Origin: XYA12-FULL-58-9 sp001798605
GTDB taxonomy: Bacteria; Myxococcota; XYA12-FULL-58-9
Direction of reading: 5' to 3'
Assembly: GCA_036736205.1 (NCBI GenBank)
Contig: DAINMX010000016.1
Coordinates: 1-51,896, forward strand
DNA: 51,896 nucleotides
Shown: positions 40,895-49,218 of the stretch, piece by piece
Numbering within the stretch: position 1 is the stretch's first letter
How the letters are laid out: every line of letters starts with the position of its first letter
The notes under the pieces: model-generated
The model's database searches: none
The model's input: only the letters and a program-made list of their open reading frames with translations
Told to the model about the DNA's origin: nothing
Position numbers and translations under genes: made by a program

Positions 40895-41632
40895 ATGCAG
40901 AGAAGCCACCGACACGAGGTCGCCCGAGGATTCACCCTCATCGATATGGCCATCGCCCTGACGGTGCTGTCCATTCTCGCTGCGGTGATGATTCCCGGAA
41001 ACATGAGCCAGGCGCGCAATCGCATGGGTGAGTCTGCGGTCCGGCAGATCTTCACCATTTTCGACGCGGCCAGGTGGTACCACGCCTACAGTGGTCCTCC
41101 GACAACGGAGATGTATCTGAATGCCGACTTCAAGTATCACATCTGGCCCGGGCAAGCTCCGACCGATCCTAGCGAAGATGATCCATATTTGTGTCGTGGC
41201 AATTTTGTTGCCGCTGATGTCCAACAACAGCTCAAGCAATGGAATCTCTTGGAGGGTGGCCGAGCCTTCAAGAACCCTTGGGAGGAGGCCTACGCCATCT
41301 CCCTCGATAGCCCCGACAAGACGACTCCAGGCTACTCGTCCGAGTCAGAGAAGAACTGCTGGTTCACCGTGACCACCGCAGTGCCCATAGACGTGGTGCC
41401 CATGTTCACCTCGTATTTGCCCAATGCCCATTGCGCCGACGTCCGTGCCGACGCCTGCCCTACGAATGTCACGGCCCCCGAGGGGTTTGTCCGTTGTTGT
41501 GCGAGCATTCCGCCGCCGGGGATGGAAGTAAAGTTTCGGGAGTGGATGGGCAGTGGGGTTCTCCACCCCCACTACTGCTCCCCGTTCGAAACAGAGGCGA
41601 AAACGGTTCCATGTCCTGATTACACATTGTGA
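40895..41632 (+). CDS. Pseudopilin with Asp at mature position 5
   Basis: 245 residues from ATG 40895 (frame open to 40847, but the extra part is not leader-like). Leader MQRSHRHEVARG precedes FTLIDMAIALTVLSILAAVM. The conserved Glu at +5 is Asp. The periplasmic part is large and Cys-rich (eight or more, e.g. VRCCASIPPPG, CPDYTL). Pilus subunits lacking Glu5 usually sit at the tip, as GspK or PilX-type initiators do, so it may prime the fibre (inference). A candidate -10 TATGAT lies at 40846-40851 without a good -35. Confidence 0.82.
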   Translation: MQRSHRHEVARGFTLIDMAIALTVLSILAAVMIPGNMSQARNRMGESAVRQIFTIFDAARWYHAYSGPPTTEMYLNADFKYHIWPGQAPTDPSEDDPYLCRGNFVAADVQQQLKQWNLLEGGRAFKNPWEEAYAISLDSPDKTTPGYSSESEKNCWFTVTTAVPIDVVPMFTSYLPNAHCADVRADACPTNVTAPEGFVRCCASIPPPGMEVKFREWMGSGVLHPHYCSPFETEAKTVPCPDYTL

Positions 41633-41640
41633 GGTTTCCG

Positions 41641-42336
41641 ATGCAGCATGACGAAAGAGGTTTCACGCTCATTGAGCTCGGTGTGGTCATCGCGGTCCTA
41701 TCGATTCTCGCAGGTGTGGTGCTGCCAGACTTCATTGAGCTCGCTCGCAACGAAAAGGCCAAACAGGCCGCTCTTCATGTGGCGGAGCTACAGGATAAGG
41801 CCAAGCTCTACTACCATCAAACCGTGCAAGCCGACGATGACATCGACCCCTGGAACGCCCGTTGGCCGGGAGAAATACAACCCCAAACGTGCCCCGCGGG
41901 TGCCAAGCCCCTCGACGAACTGGTCGCCGAGCATATCATCGAAAAAGAGGCCACCAGAAATCCCTGGGAGATCGAGGTGAAGATGAGCCTTCTTCCTGGG
42001 GGAGGTAGCGATGCCGCGATCAACAACGCCGTTTGCCGCTTGCGTGTGGTCACGGAGGTGCCCGAAAAAGTTAGCGGCGTGGTGGAGACCTATCTCCCCG
42101 GCGGCGTGTGCGGCGATGATTGTGGCAGTGCCAAGGCCGGGTTTAAGGCCTGTTGCAGCTCGGTGCCCAAGCCGGGCCTCGAGGCCTCCTTGCAACAAGC
42201 GGTTTCCCAGGTCGATGACAAGGTCGTGGAAGCCAAAGCTGCAATTGCAGAAGCTGCCGATCTCAAGGCCGAGGCTCAAGCCCTCATGGACGAAGCTCAA
42301 GCTCTCATGGCGCAAGCTCAGGCTGTGGCCCCGTAA
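41641..42336 (+). CDS. Pilin-like protein with Ala/Gln-rich coiled-coil tail
   Basis: 231 residues. ATG 41641 has GAGG 6 bases upstream; an earlier GTG overlaps the preceding stop as GTGA but would lengthen the leader. Leader MQHDERG, then FTLIELGVVIAVLSILAGVV (Glu5). Six Cys in the middle part (FKACCSSVPKPG parallels the CCASIPPPG of the upstream gene, so the two are paralogues). The last ~35 residues are Ala-Glu-Gln rich (AEAQALMDEAQALMAQAQA), a likely coiled coil, which is odd for a pilin. Confidence 0.85.
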   Translation: MQHDERGFTLIELGVVIAVLSILAGVVLPDFIELARNEKAKQAALHVAELQDKAKLYYHQTVQADDDIDPWNARWPGEIQPQTCPAGAKPLDELVAEHIIEKEATRNPWEIEVKMSLLPGGGSDAAINNAVCRLRVVTEVPEKVSGVVETYLPGGVCGDDCGSAKAGFKACCSSVPKPGLEASLQQAVSQVDDKVVEAKAAIAEAADLKAEAQALMDEAQALMAQAQAVAP

Positions 42337-42392
42337 GAGAGGTTATGCCGTTGAATAGCAAGACAGGCTCGAGAAGGGTGTGGAGGTCGACG

Positions 42393-43055
42393 ATGAGGGC
42401 AGTGTCGCAAAGGGGTTGGTCGCTGGTCGAGCTCGGGATCGTGTTCGTCGTGGTGGGGGTGATGATTGGCGTTGCGGCACCGCGCATGTCGGGTTTTATG
42501 GAGACGGCCAAGATGACCGCCGTGGAGGAGGAGTTGGTTGCCATTGCCAATGTCGTCGACGAGTATTCCATGAAGGCACCGGTGCTCGAGGGCTACAGTG
42601 AGGGTTGGGACCTCTCCAAGATCGGCGGCAACGGCCAGGGCCATTTTTCCAAAGGTAACTCCTCGAGCCCGAAGAAGCAGACTCCCAAGCAATCCACGGA
42701 CACCATGATCACCCTGTTGCCCGTGGACTTTGATGGACTGAGCCCCTACGAAAAGCCCTACGTCGCCCAAATTTATGCCACGCCCAAGAACCCCAAGCGG
42801 CACATACTCGAGGTGTTGACCTGTGTTCCTTCTGAATTTTTTGGCGACCACGACAGCGGCCATCCGAGTATCTCCACGGATTGCGGTGGCTCCCGCTGTG
42901 ATGGAGGCGACTGCGAGCTCTTCTACAGCGCCCAAGTCGTCCCCAGTCGCCTGTTGGGTGAGAGCGACGCCGAGAAGAAGATGTCCCATGCAAACTTTTC
43001 GCTGCCCACGGTGCTCACCCGTGGCGAGGTTGCGCAGCCAAAGTCCGGCAAGTAA
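42393..43055 (+). CDS. Pilin-like protein with Trp at mature position 1
   Basis: 220 residues. ATG 42393 is preferred over 42345 because GGAGG stands 6 bases ahead and it gives a short basic leader MRAVSQRG. The mature protein starts WSLVELGIVFVVVGVMIGVA: Trp replaces the usual Phe or Met at +1, Glu5 is kept. The C-terminal part has four Cys (CVPSEFF, CGGSRCDGGDC). Last of the three plus-strand pilin genes. Confidence 0.83.
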   Translation: MRAVSQRGWSLVELGIVFVVVGVMIGVAAPRMSGFMETAKMTAVEEELVAIANVVDEYSMKAPVLEGYSEGWDLSKIGGNGQGHFSKGNSSSPKKQTPKQSTDTMITLLPVDFDGLSPYEKPYVAQIYATPKNPKRHILEVLTCVPSEFFGDHDSGHPSISTDCGGSRCDGGDCELFYSAQVVPSRLLGESDAEKKMSHANFSLPTVLTRGEVAQPKSGK

Positions 43056-43169
43056 CACGCTGTTCGCATTTTTGCCGATTGTGAAGCTGTTGACCTGACC
43101 CACGCCGTACTCTGTGACCCATACGACGCTGTGGCAATTGGGTGGAGGTCTCGCTAGAGTCGGCCGCGG

Positions 43170-43709
43170 ATGATCGAACAAGCCCAGATAGCAGAGCTCT
43201 ACGAGCGGTATGGTCATGCGCTGTATCGGCGGTGCCTTACCTTGGTGAGCAATCCCGATGATGCCCACGAGCTCATGCAAGAGGCCTTCTTTCAGTTCTG
43301 GCGGGGCCGGGAGCGGTTCGAGGGACGCAGCTCGGTTTTCACCTATCTCTATCGCATCGCCACCAACCTTTCCATCGACAGGCTGCGGCGCCGCAAGACC
43401 GCTGGGCACCAGATCGAGTATTCGAAGGCCGAACCGATGACCCCGTCGGTCTTGGCGACCGACCGGCAGGCCGAGGCGGCATCAGAACTCGCCGAGCTCA
43501 CCGTCGGTCTCGATGAGGAGACCATCACCGTGGCGGTGTTGTTGCACGTGGACGGTATGACCCAGGAGGAGATTGCCACCGCCCTCGACTTGTCACGGCG
43601 TACCGTAGGCAAGAGGCTGCAGAAGTTTTTGTCCCATACCCGCAAACGTGCTGTGCAAGTGGAGACTCACGTCACCGGGCAGATGCGAGCAGGCGAAGGT
43701 CATGGTTGA
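43170..43709 (+). CDS. ECF-type RNA polymerase sigma factor
   Basis: 179 residues. Region 2: YERYGHALYRRCLTLVSNPD, AHELMQEAFFQFWRGRERFE and SVFTYLYRIATNLSIDRLRR, a standard ECF sigma2. Region 4: DGMTQEEIATALDLSRRTVG plus KRLQKFLSHTRKR. It recruits RNA polymerase to stress or envelope genes. The next gene overlaps its stop by 8 bases and is the expected anti-sigma partner. 115 bases separate it from the pilin upstream. Confidence 0.93.
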   Translation: MIEQAQIAELYERYGHALYRRCLTLVSNPDDAHELMQEAFFQFWRGRERFEGRSSVFTYLYRIATNLSIDRLRRRKTAGHQIEYSKAEPMTPSVLATDRQAEAASELAELTVGLDEETITVAVLLHVDGMTQEEIATALDLSRRTVGKRLQKFLSHTRKRAVQVETHVTGQMRAGEGHG

Positions 43710-44883
43710 GCAGCGACGAACGGAGGTCTGTGACCTCATCCTCGAGCGCTACCTGGCAGGCGATCTGCCCGCAGAGGAGCGTCGTGCCCTTGATGTCCAA
43801 CGCGCAGACTCGTCGGCGTTGCAGAGCCGTATCGATGAGCTGGCGGTCGAGAAACAAGCCTTTCTGGCCAAGGATCCCCCGACCCAGTTTGCCCATCGCA
43901 TGGCAACGCGGCTACGCATGGCGCAGTCAGAGTCAGAGTCAGAGTCAGAGTTGGCACCCGTGCAAAGGGCCAAACATTGGTGGAAGTGGCTGCTGGCACC
44001 CTCGGCGACGGCTGCCGTTGCGGCGACTGTGGTGTTGACCTTTTCGGTCACCCGCGTCCCCGTCGAGAGCCCCGCCGCACAGAGCCAAGACAAGGCGGTG
44101 CTTGAGCAGAGTCCGCCCGCAGCGGGTCCCCGGGAGATTGCGGTCGATGAGCTCGAGACAGATGCAATACCCGATGGTATGGGCTTTGCGGCCGGGCGAG
44201 AGATGAAACCCGCACCTGAGGCCCGCATGGATTCCGGGCGCTCGCGCAAACAGTTGGCAGAAGAGTCGACCGGCAGACTGGGCGGCGCAGCGCGGAAGCT
44301 CGCGAAAACCAAAGATGTGACAGGGCAGCCACCGGCGAGCGCGCCCACGAGTCCCACAGTCATCGCAGATTCTCCGAGTCCAGCACCACCGGCACGGACG
44401 GCGCCGATTTTGGACGCGGATGCGGAGTCTGCGGTCGCAGGGAAGGCCGATGTCGATGATGTCGCCACGGCCTCCGGTGCCGCGACCTGGTCCTCGCCTC
44501 CCGCGGGACCGAAGCGAAGTGAGGTGGCTCGCACCGCCAAGGCAAAGGATCGTGGTGAACCCGAGAAGAAAAAGGGAGACGTTGTCGGCCTCAGTCAGGC
44601 TGTCGTCGCCGCCGTGGTCAAGAAGAACAAGGCTGCGTTCAAGGCATGTCTGCAGGCAGCACAAGACCAGGGATCGATCGAATCGGGGCACCTCGAGCTG
44701 GTTCTCAACTGGACGGTGACCAAGGATGGAACGGTCAAGGGCGCCACGGTGAAGGGTGCCAACACGGAGATCGATGCTGAGCTCAAGGGCTGCCTGCAGC
44801 AGAAGCTCACGGCCTGGAAATTCCCTGAGAGTGATACGGACACGGTGATCGAACGGATGGTTCTGCCCGTGCTGATTCCCTAA
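43702..44883 (+). CDS. Putative anti-sigma factor with membrane helix and AgmX/PglI-type C-terminal domain
   Basis: 393 residues from ATG 43702, overlapping the sigma stop by 8 bases. N-terminal ~90 residues (CDLILERYLAGDLPAEERRA, SALQSRIDELAVEKQAFLA) have the position and helical look of an anti-sigma domain but lack the HxxxCxxC zinc motif. A (Ser-Glu)4 tract comes before a membrane helix (LLAPSATAAVAATVVLTFSV). A long Pro/Ala/Ser-rich periplasmic linker then leads to a C-terminal ~90-residue TonB-like domain (AAVVKKNKAAFKACLQAAQD, VLNWTVTKDGTVKGATV, LKGCLQQKLTAWKFPES) matching the AgmX/PglI C-terminal tail of gliding and surface proteins. Combining sigma control with such a tail suggests a sensor of envelope state (inference). 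Confidence 0.78.
   Translation: MVEQRRTEVCDLILERYLAGDLPAEERRALDVQRADSSALQSRIDELAVEKQAFLAKDPPTQFAHRMATRLRMAQSESESESELAPVQRAKHWWKWLLAPSATAAVAATVVLTFSVTRVPVESPAAQSQDKAVLEQSPPAAGPREIAVDELETDAIPDGMGFAAGREMKPAPEARMDSGRSRKQLAEESTGRLGGAARKLAKTKDVTGQPPASAPTSPTVIADSPSPAPPARTAPILDADAESAVAGKADVDDVATASGAATWSSPPAGPKRSEVARTAKAKDRGEPEKKKGDVVGLSQAVVAAVVKKNKAAFKACLQAAQDQGSIESGHLELVLNWTVTKDGTVKGATVKGANTEIDAELKGCLQQKLTAWKFPESDTDTVIERMVLPVLIP
43927..43950 (+). repeat. (TCAGAG)4 hexanucleotide repeat in the putative anti-sigma gene
   Basis: Four perfect units coding Ser-Glu pairs just before the membrane helix. Slippage would keep the frame. Confidence 0.93.
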
Positions 44884-44886
44884 ACG

Positions 44887-46464
44887 ATGGCCAAGCGCAG
44901 CAATATCCTCAGGGCGTCGGTGATCTCCGCCGTGGGCACGGGACTCGCGCGATTGCTCGGCGCTGTCCGAGACATCGCCATAGGTCACGTGTTTGGTGCC
45001 GGTCGCTCGGCGGATTCATTCTGGTTGGCGTGGACAGTGCCGAGCGTGTTTCGCCGCTTCGTCGCCGATGAAGGACTCACCGGTGCCCTCATTCCGGCGG
45101 TGGCCCAGACAGAGGCCAAAGGCGGCACACAGAAGGCCAAGGAGTTCGCGGGGGCCGCCCTACTCGCAATGTTGCTCGCCAGCGTCGTGATCGTGATTGC
45201 CGGCATGCTGGCAGCACCATGGCTCGTGCGCATTTTCGCCCCGGGCTTTGGCGAGGATCCCGAGAAGTGGGAGCTCACAGTCTCCCTCACCAGGTGGTTG
45301 TTCCCGTTTGTCATCTTTGTCAGCCTCGTCTCTTTCTGTGAGGGTCTCCTCAATCATCGGGGCCATTTCTTCGTACCCAAGGTGGCACCGGGGTTGGTGA
45401 GTGGTTGCATTGCCGTGTCGGCGTTGCTTGTCGCCACCAAGCTCGAAGAGCCGATCTTCGCGCTCGTTATCGGCGTGTTGGTGGGGGGCCTCGCCCATCT
45501 CTTGATATGCGTCCCCGTGGTGGTCGCCAAGTGGGGTATGGTCCGTCCATCGCTCACGGGTTTTCGCGAGCCACCTTTTCGCCTCTTTCTCGTGGAGATA
45601 GGCAAGGTGGCGGCAATTGGCATCTCCGCCCAGATAAACGTGGCGATCCTGCGCATTCTCGCGAGCTACTTGGATGAGGGAGCGGTAACGCAATACTGGT
45701 ATGCCAATCGGGTGGTGGATCTCGCCCAGGGTGCCATCGCCGTCGCGGTGGGCAGCGCTCTGTTGCCCGCGATTGCAAAGGACGTGGCTCTGCGGGATTG
45801 GAGCAGCTTTCGCAAGAACATCTCCGATGCGGTGGGCTTGGTGGGAATCGTTTTGCTGCCGGCCGCGGGCTTCTTGGTGGCCATGGCCGAGCCCATTGTC
45901 TCGATGTTGTTTCGGCATGGGGCATTTGACAAGGCGGCAGCGCTGCAATGCGCCGCGACCTTGAGGCTCTTGGTTCCCTTCATGTTGGCGCTCGCGGGGA
46001 TCAATATCCTCAAGAAGGTCTATTTTGCCCTCGACGACCGCACCACCCTGTTGGTGGTGGGTGCCTTGGGTATGGGGCTGACGGGAGGCCTGGGGTATCT
46101 CTTCTCCTCGCAACTCGGTGTGCGGGGGCTCGGTGCGGCGTTGTCTCTGTCGGTGGCGCTTCAGCTGGTGGTGTATCTTGTGGTTTTGCGCCGACAGACC
46201 GGGACCAAGCTGGGCCTGGCCGCCGCCGCCAAACCGTTGGTCAAGCTGACCGTGGCCGCGGGGCCTGCGGCTTTGGTGGCATTTTTGATTTGCCAATGGG
46301 GCGACTGGCCCGAGGGTCCGGCATTGGTACGCAATTGGCTGGTCTTTGGCGCAGCAGGCTTCTTGGCGATGCTGGTATATCTCGCGGGGGCATGGGTTCT
46401 GCGGGTGCGAGAGCTGCGTTGGTTGCTGCGCCGCGTGGGGTTGGTGCAGAACGACCACGACTGA
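44887..46464 (+). CDS. murJ: Lipid II flippase MurJ
   Basis: 525 residues with about 14 hydrophobic segments. The N-terminus SVISAVGTGLARLLGAVRDI and FGAGRSADSFWLAWTVPSVF, RRFVADEGLTGALIP is diagnostic of MurJ/MviN, including the conserved Arg residues of the central cavity. FSPREP-type loops such as NVAILRILASYLDEGAVTQY and LPAIAKDVALRDW are also as in the family. It flips lipid-linked peptidoglycan precursor across the inner membrane. Starts 3 bases after the preceding stop codon, so it shares its mRNA with the sigma/anti-sigma pair. Confidence 0.94.
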   Translation: MAKRSNILRASVISAVGTGLARLLGAVRDIAIGHVFGAGRSADSFWLAWTVPSVFRRFVADEGLTGALIPAVAQTEAKGGTQKAKEFAGAALLAMLLASVVIVIAGMLAAPWLVRIFAPGFGEDPEKWELTVSLTRWLFPFVIFVSLVSFCEGLLNHRGHFFVPKVAPGLVSGCIAVSALLVATKLEEPIFALVIGVLVGGLAHLLICVPVVVAKWGMVRPSLTGFREPPFRLFLVEIGKVAAIGISAQINVAILRILASYLDEGAVTQYWYANRVVDLAQGAIAVAVGSALLPAIAKDVALRDWSSFRKNISDAVGLVGIVLLPAAGFLVAMAEPIVSMLFRHGAFDKAAALQCAATLRLLVPFMLALAGINILKKVYFALDDRTTLLVVGALGMGLTGGLGYLFSSQLGVRGLGAALSLSVALQLVVYLVVLRRQTGTKLGLAAAAKPLVKLTVAAGPAALVAFLICQWGDWPEGPALVRNWLVFGAAGFLAMLVYLAGAWVLRVRELRWLLRRVGLVQNDHD

Positions 46465-46568
46465 CGAGGGAATCTTTGATGGCATACATGGCGTTCGTGG
46501 CGCTGGGCCATGGACGTACCCATGTTGGTATGGTAGCCAGCAGCACCGGGACACGAGGAGAGTGCAAA

Positions 46569-46751
46569 ATGTTTGGATTGGGTACCACAGAGCTTCTCAT
46601 CATTCTCGCGATGGTTGTTATTGTCTTTGGCTCCTCACGTCTGCCGGGGCTAGGCCGTGGTCTCGGGTCCGCCATGCGCAACTTCCGCGACGCGTTCAGG
46701 GATACGACGACGGGCACCGACATCGATAAGGTAGAACCCCCAACCAAGTGA
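46569..46751 (+). CDS. tatA: Twin-arginine translocase subunit TatA
   Basis: 60 residues from ATG 46569 with GAGGAG about 8 bases upstream. Sequence FGLGTTELLIILAMVVIVFG then SSRLPGLGRGLGSAMRNFRD is the TatA pattern: short periplasmic N-terminus, one membrane helix, the FG-x-x-LP hinge and an amphipathic helix. TatA forms the pore for folded proteins; tatB and tatC are not in the window. The frame is open far upstream only as a shadow of murJ. Confidence 0.93.
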   Translation: MFGLGTTELLIILAMVVIVFGSSRLPGLGRGLGSAMRNFRDAFRDTTTGTDIDKVEPPTK

Positions 46752-46873
46752 ACGTTCCTTTGGCCAATGGTGCCACGGGGGCCACAGGGGCCAAAGGGGC
46801 TTACAGGGGCTGCAGGTGCTGCAGGGGTCGTAGGGGTGTTGCCAGAGTGTCTGGGTACCGGTATCGATAGATC
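46752..46873. other. G-rich spacer with short triplet-like repeats
   Basis: Between tatA and the protease. Contains a run of GGGGCC/GGGGCT-type units at 46763-46840, and one frame reads GATGATGAKGA like a collagen triplet, but without start codon or continuation. I see no gene. Confidence 0.6.
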
Positions 46874-47674
46874 ATGCGATGGATCCTGGCTCTCTCCACC
46901 TTGCTGATTTGCTCTGGTGCTCACGCCGCGGGGCTCACCGACATAGCCGCACGGGTTAAACCTGCGGTGATGCAACTGTCCATCACCAATTCCTCGGGAG
47001 AGGTGGTCGGCAATGGCACCGGCTTCTTTATTTCTGAAGACGGTCTGTTGGTCACAAACTTTCATGTCATCGAAACGGCACACGGTGTCATCGCCCAGGG
47101 CCCCGATGAAGCTGTCGTGGAGATGCTTGGCGTTCTAGCACAGGACGAAGAAAAGGATCTCGCTATCCTGCAGGCAAAGGGCGCTGGCCATCGAATCCTC
47201 CAGCTCGGTGACAGCGTCGATCTGGCCGAGGGCACTCAGGTGGTCGTGCTCGGCAGTCCACGGGGATTGTTGGGATCGTTCTCCGAGGGCATTGTCTCGG
47301 CGGTGCGTGAAAACGGCCTTCCTGAGAAGTACCGCGCCGACAGTCGGCAACGAGGACGATTGATTCAGATCACCGCGCCCATCGCCCCGGGCTCAAGCGG
47401 ATCGCCGGTATTGACCCTTGACGGCGAAGTCATCGGTGTCGCTCAAAGTCTCGTTGTGGGTGGCGGCAATCTCAACTTCGCTGTGCCCGTGGAGGCGGTC
47501 AAGGAGCTCGCTGGCACCATCGCCCTGGATGCCAAGCCTCGACCTTTTCAGCCGTTCCCGTGGCACAACCTCGTAGGCTCGATGATCTTTTTCGCGGTCT
47601 TTGCCACGGTGCTTGTGGTTGTGCAGCGCGTCGGCAGAAAGGGTTCCCCTTCGGAGACTCGCTCCGTCAATTGA
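46874..47674 (+). CDS. Membrane-anchored trypsin-like serine protease (HtrA-type, no PDZ)
   Basis: 266 residues. Signal peptide MRWILALSTLLICSGAHA, cleaved after AHA. Chymotrypsin-fold catalytic triad: His64 in LVTNFHVIETA, Asp95 in EEKDLAILQ, Ser175 in IAPGSSGSPVL. There is no PDZ domain; instead one C-terminal membrane helix (LVGSMIFFAVFATVLVVV) with a short basic tail RVGRKGS. It is therefore probably anchored with the protease domain in the periplasm. Related to DegP/DegS-type quality-control or signalling proteases. Followed by dusB after 32 bases. Confidence 0.88.
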   Translation: MRWILALSTLLICSGAHAAGLTDIAARVKPAVMQLSITNSSGEVVGNGTGFFISEDGLLVTNFHVIETAHGVIAQGPDEAVVEMLGVLAQDEEKDLAILQAKGAGHRILQLGDSVDLAEGTQVVVLGSPRGLLGSFSEGIVSAVRENGLPEKYRADSRQRGRLIQITAPIAPGSSGSPVLTLDGEVIGVAQSLVVGGGNLNFAVPVEAVKELAGTIALDAKPRPFQPFPWHNLVGSMIFFAVFATVLVVVQRVGRKGSPSETRSVN

Positions 47675-47706
47675 AGTCGCGCATTGAAGACGATGTTGTT
47701 GGAATC

Positions 47707-48684
47707 ATGAAGTTAGGCCCACATTCTCTCGCCAATCCTTGGATGTTGGCACCCATGTCGGGGGTCAGTGAGATGCCCTTCCGCGTGTTGGTGCGGGAGA
47801 TGGGGGCCGCGGCGGCACCCACCGAGCTCGTTAGCGCCAAGGGGTTGTCCTACGGTCAGAAGGGAAGCGAAGACTACCTGCGCCACGATGTGAGCGAGCG
47901 ACCGTTTTGGGTGCAGCTCTTCGGGGGCGAGCCTGAGATCATGGCGGATGGCGCGGTGCGGGCGGCCGAACTCGGTGCCGAGATCATCGACGTCAATATG
48001 GGCTGCCCCGTGCCGAAGGTGATCAAGACCGGTGCCGGGGTGGCGCTCATGCGTGATTCGGGACGGGCAGCGCGGGTGGTAGAGGCGATCGCTCGGCGGA
48101 CGGGTCTTCCGGTGACAGCGAAGATTCGATCGGGGTGGGATGCGCACAATATCAATGCCGTGGAGTTTGCACAGACACTCGCCGATGCGGGCTGTGTAGC
48201 CGTTGCGGTGCATGCTCGTACACGTTCGCAGGGATACTCTGGCACTGCTGACTGGAGTGTCATCGCAGATGTGGTTCGGGCCGTGTCGATTCCCGTGATC
48301 GGCAATGGAGATGTGCGCACCGCCGAGGATGGCCGTCGAATGATAGGTGAAACCGGTTGCGCGGCGGTGATGGTTGGCCGTGGTGCCATGGGAAACCCTT
48401 GGCTGTTTGCCGAGCTCAGCGCTGCAGACGGCGACTGGAAACCACCGACAAGGGTAGAGAGGTGGGCGGTGATCGAAAGGCACCTACGAGCCATCGCTCG
48501 GGTTGTTGATTACGAGCTGAAGGCGGTGCGCAAGTTTCGACAACACATGATGTGGTATGCCCGCGGCATCACTGGTGCCGCAGCATTTCGCAAACGGGTG
48601 ATTCGCGTAGAATCACTCGAAGAGCTCTGCGCCGCGGGGCGAGCCTTTTTTGTCAACGCCGAGAATGAGTCGCCGTTCGGATGA
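47707..48684 (+). CDS. dusB: tRNA-dihydrouridine synthase (DusB-like)
   Basis: 325 residues from ATG 47707; the longer frame from 47560 overlaps the protease gene. Dus signatures: MLAPMSGVSEMPFRVLVREM, the catalytic Cys in IIDVNMGCPVPKVIKTGAGV, ALM then FMN-binding TAKIRSGWD and VHARTRSQGYSGTADW, and MVGRGAMGNPWLF. It is a cytoplasmic FMN enzyme that reduces uridine in the tRNA D-loop. Placed directly before the tRNA/rRNA region, but 345 bases and a separate promoter lie between. Confidence 0.93.
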   Translation: MKLGPHSLANPWMLAPMSGVSEMPFRVLVREMGAAAAPTELVSAKGLSYGQKGSEDYLRHDVSERPFWVQLFGGEPEIMADGAVRAAELGAEIIDVNMGCPVPKVIKTGAGVALMRDSGRAARVVEAIARRTGLPVTAKIRSGWDAHNINAVEFAQTLADAGCVAVAVHARTRSQGYSGTADWSVIADVVRAVSIPVIGNGDVRTAEDGRRMIGETGCAAVMVGRGAMGNPWLFAELSAADGDWKPPTRVERWAVIERHLRAIARVVDYELKAVRKFRQHMMWYARGITGAAAFRKRVIRVESLEELCAAGRAFFVNAENESPFG

Positions 48685-48921
48685 CAAATTTCTGCAGAAA
48701 AGATCCCTCGAGCTTGGCGGTCCGCCCTTTTGGTGCGGCCGAGTTGAGGTGATTGGCCCAGATCTGCCTGATCGGAGCGCAGAATCGCGCCATTTTATGC
48801 CGGGAATGGTTGTGTCGGGATGTGCGTGGTGATTTTTGTTCCCGCCCAGATGGTCAGGATCTGCAAATGGCAGCCGATTTGAGGCGATCTAACAAAAAAC
48901 GCAAACACCACACTTTTTTTG
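48685..48921. other. Intergenic stretch between dusB and the rRNA promoter
   Basis: No convincing gene and no 16S rRNA sequence, in particular no 3' end with CACCTCC. A small GGCG-GTC-CGCC hairpin near 48716 followed by CTTTT may be a weak terminator for dusB. Confidence 0.6.
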
Positions 48922-48957
48922 TTGACGGGGACCCGCAGTTTCGTTACAAAGCCGCCC
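48922..48957 (+). promoter_or_regulatory. rRNA-type promoter of the tRNA-23S operon
   Basis: TTGACG (48922-48927), 17 bases, TACAAA (48945-48950), with a T-run just upstream (48914-48920) and a GC-rich discriminator GCCGCCC after the -10, a mark of stringently controlled rRNA promoters. Confidence 0.7.
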
Positions 48958-48960
48958 TCG

Positions 48961-49001
48961 CTGACGGGCATCGAGATTGACCGTCAGCTGCTCTGTGAGA
49001 A
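48961..49001 (+). promoter_or_regulatory. boxB/boxA-like antitermination leader
   Basis: Hairpin CTGACGG (48961-48967) / CCGTCAG (48981-48987) is followed at once by TGCTCTGTGAGAAA (48989 on), similar to boxA (TGCTCTTTAACA). The order hairpin-then-boxA is that of rrn leaders in E. coli. Confidence 0.6.
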
Positions 49002-49029
49002 ATTAATGCAGTGAATGGGCTTTGGATTA

Positions 49030-49106
<77 letters not shown>

Positions 49107-49142
49107 AAGGCTCTGAACGGAGTCCAGAGGAATCGAAAAACC

Positions 49143-49218
49143 GGGGCCGTAGCTCAGCTGGGAGAGCGCGGGCTTTGCAAGCCTGAGGCCGAGGGTTCGA
49201 TCCCCTTCGGCTCCACCA
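49143..49218 (+). tRNA. tRNA-Ala (anticodon TGC)
   Basis: Acceptor GGGGCCG pairs with CGGCTCC (one G-U), with A and encoded CCA. D-arm TAGCTCAGCTGGGAGAGCG, anticodon loop TTTGCAA (TGC), T-arm GAGGGTTCGATCCCCTTC. Second spacer tRNA, 36 bases after tRNA-Ile. Confidence 0.97.

Noticed and set aside
46763..46840. Collagen-like Gly-X-Y coding sequence
   Set aside because: Only about four triplets, no start codon and the pattern breaks quickly; treated as a G-rich spacer.
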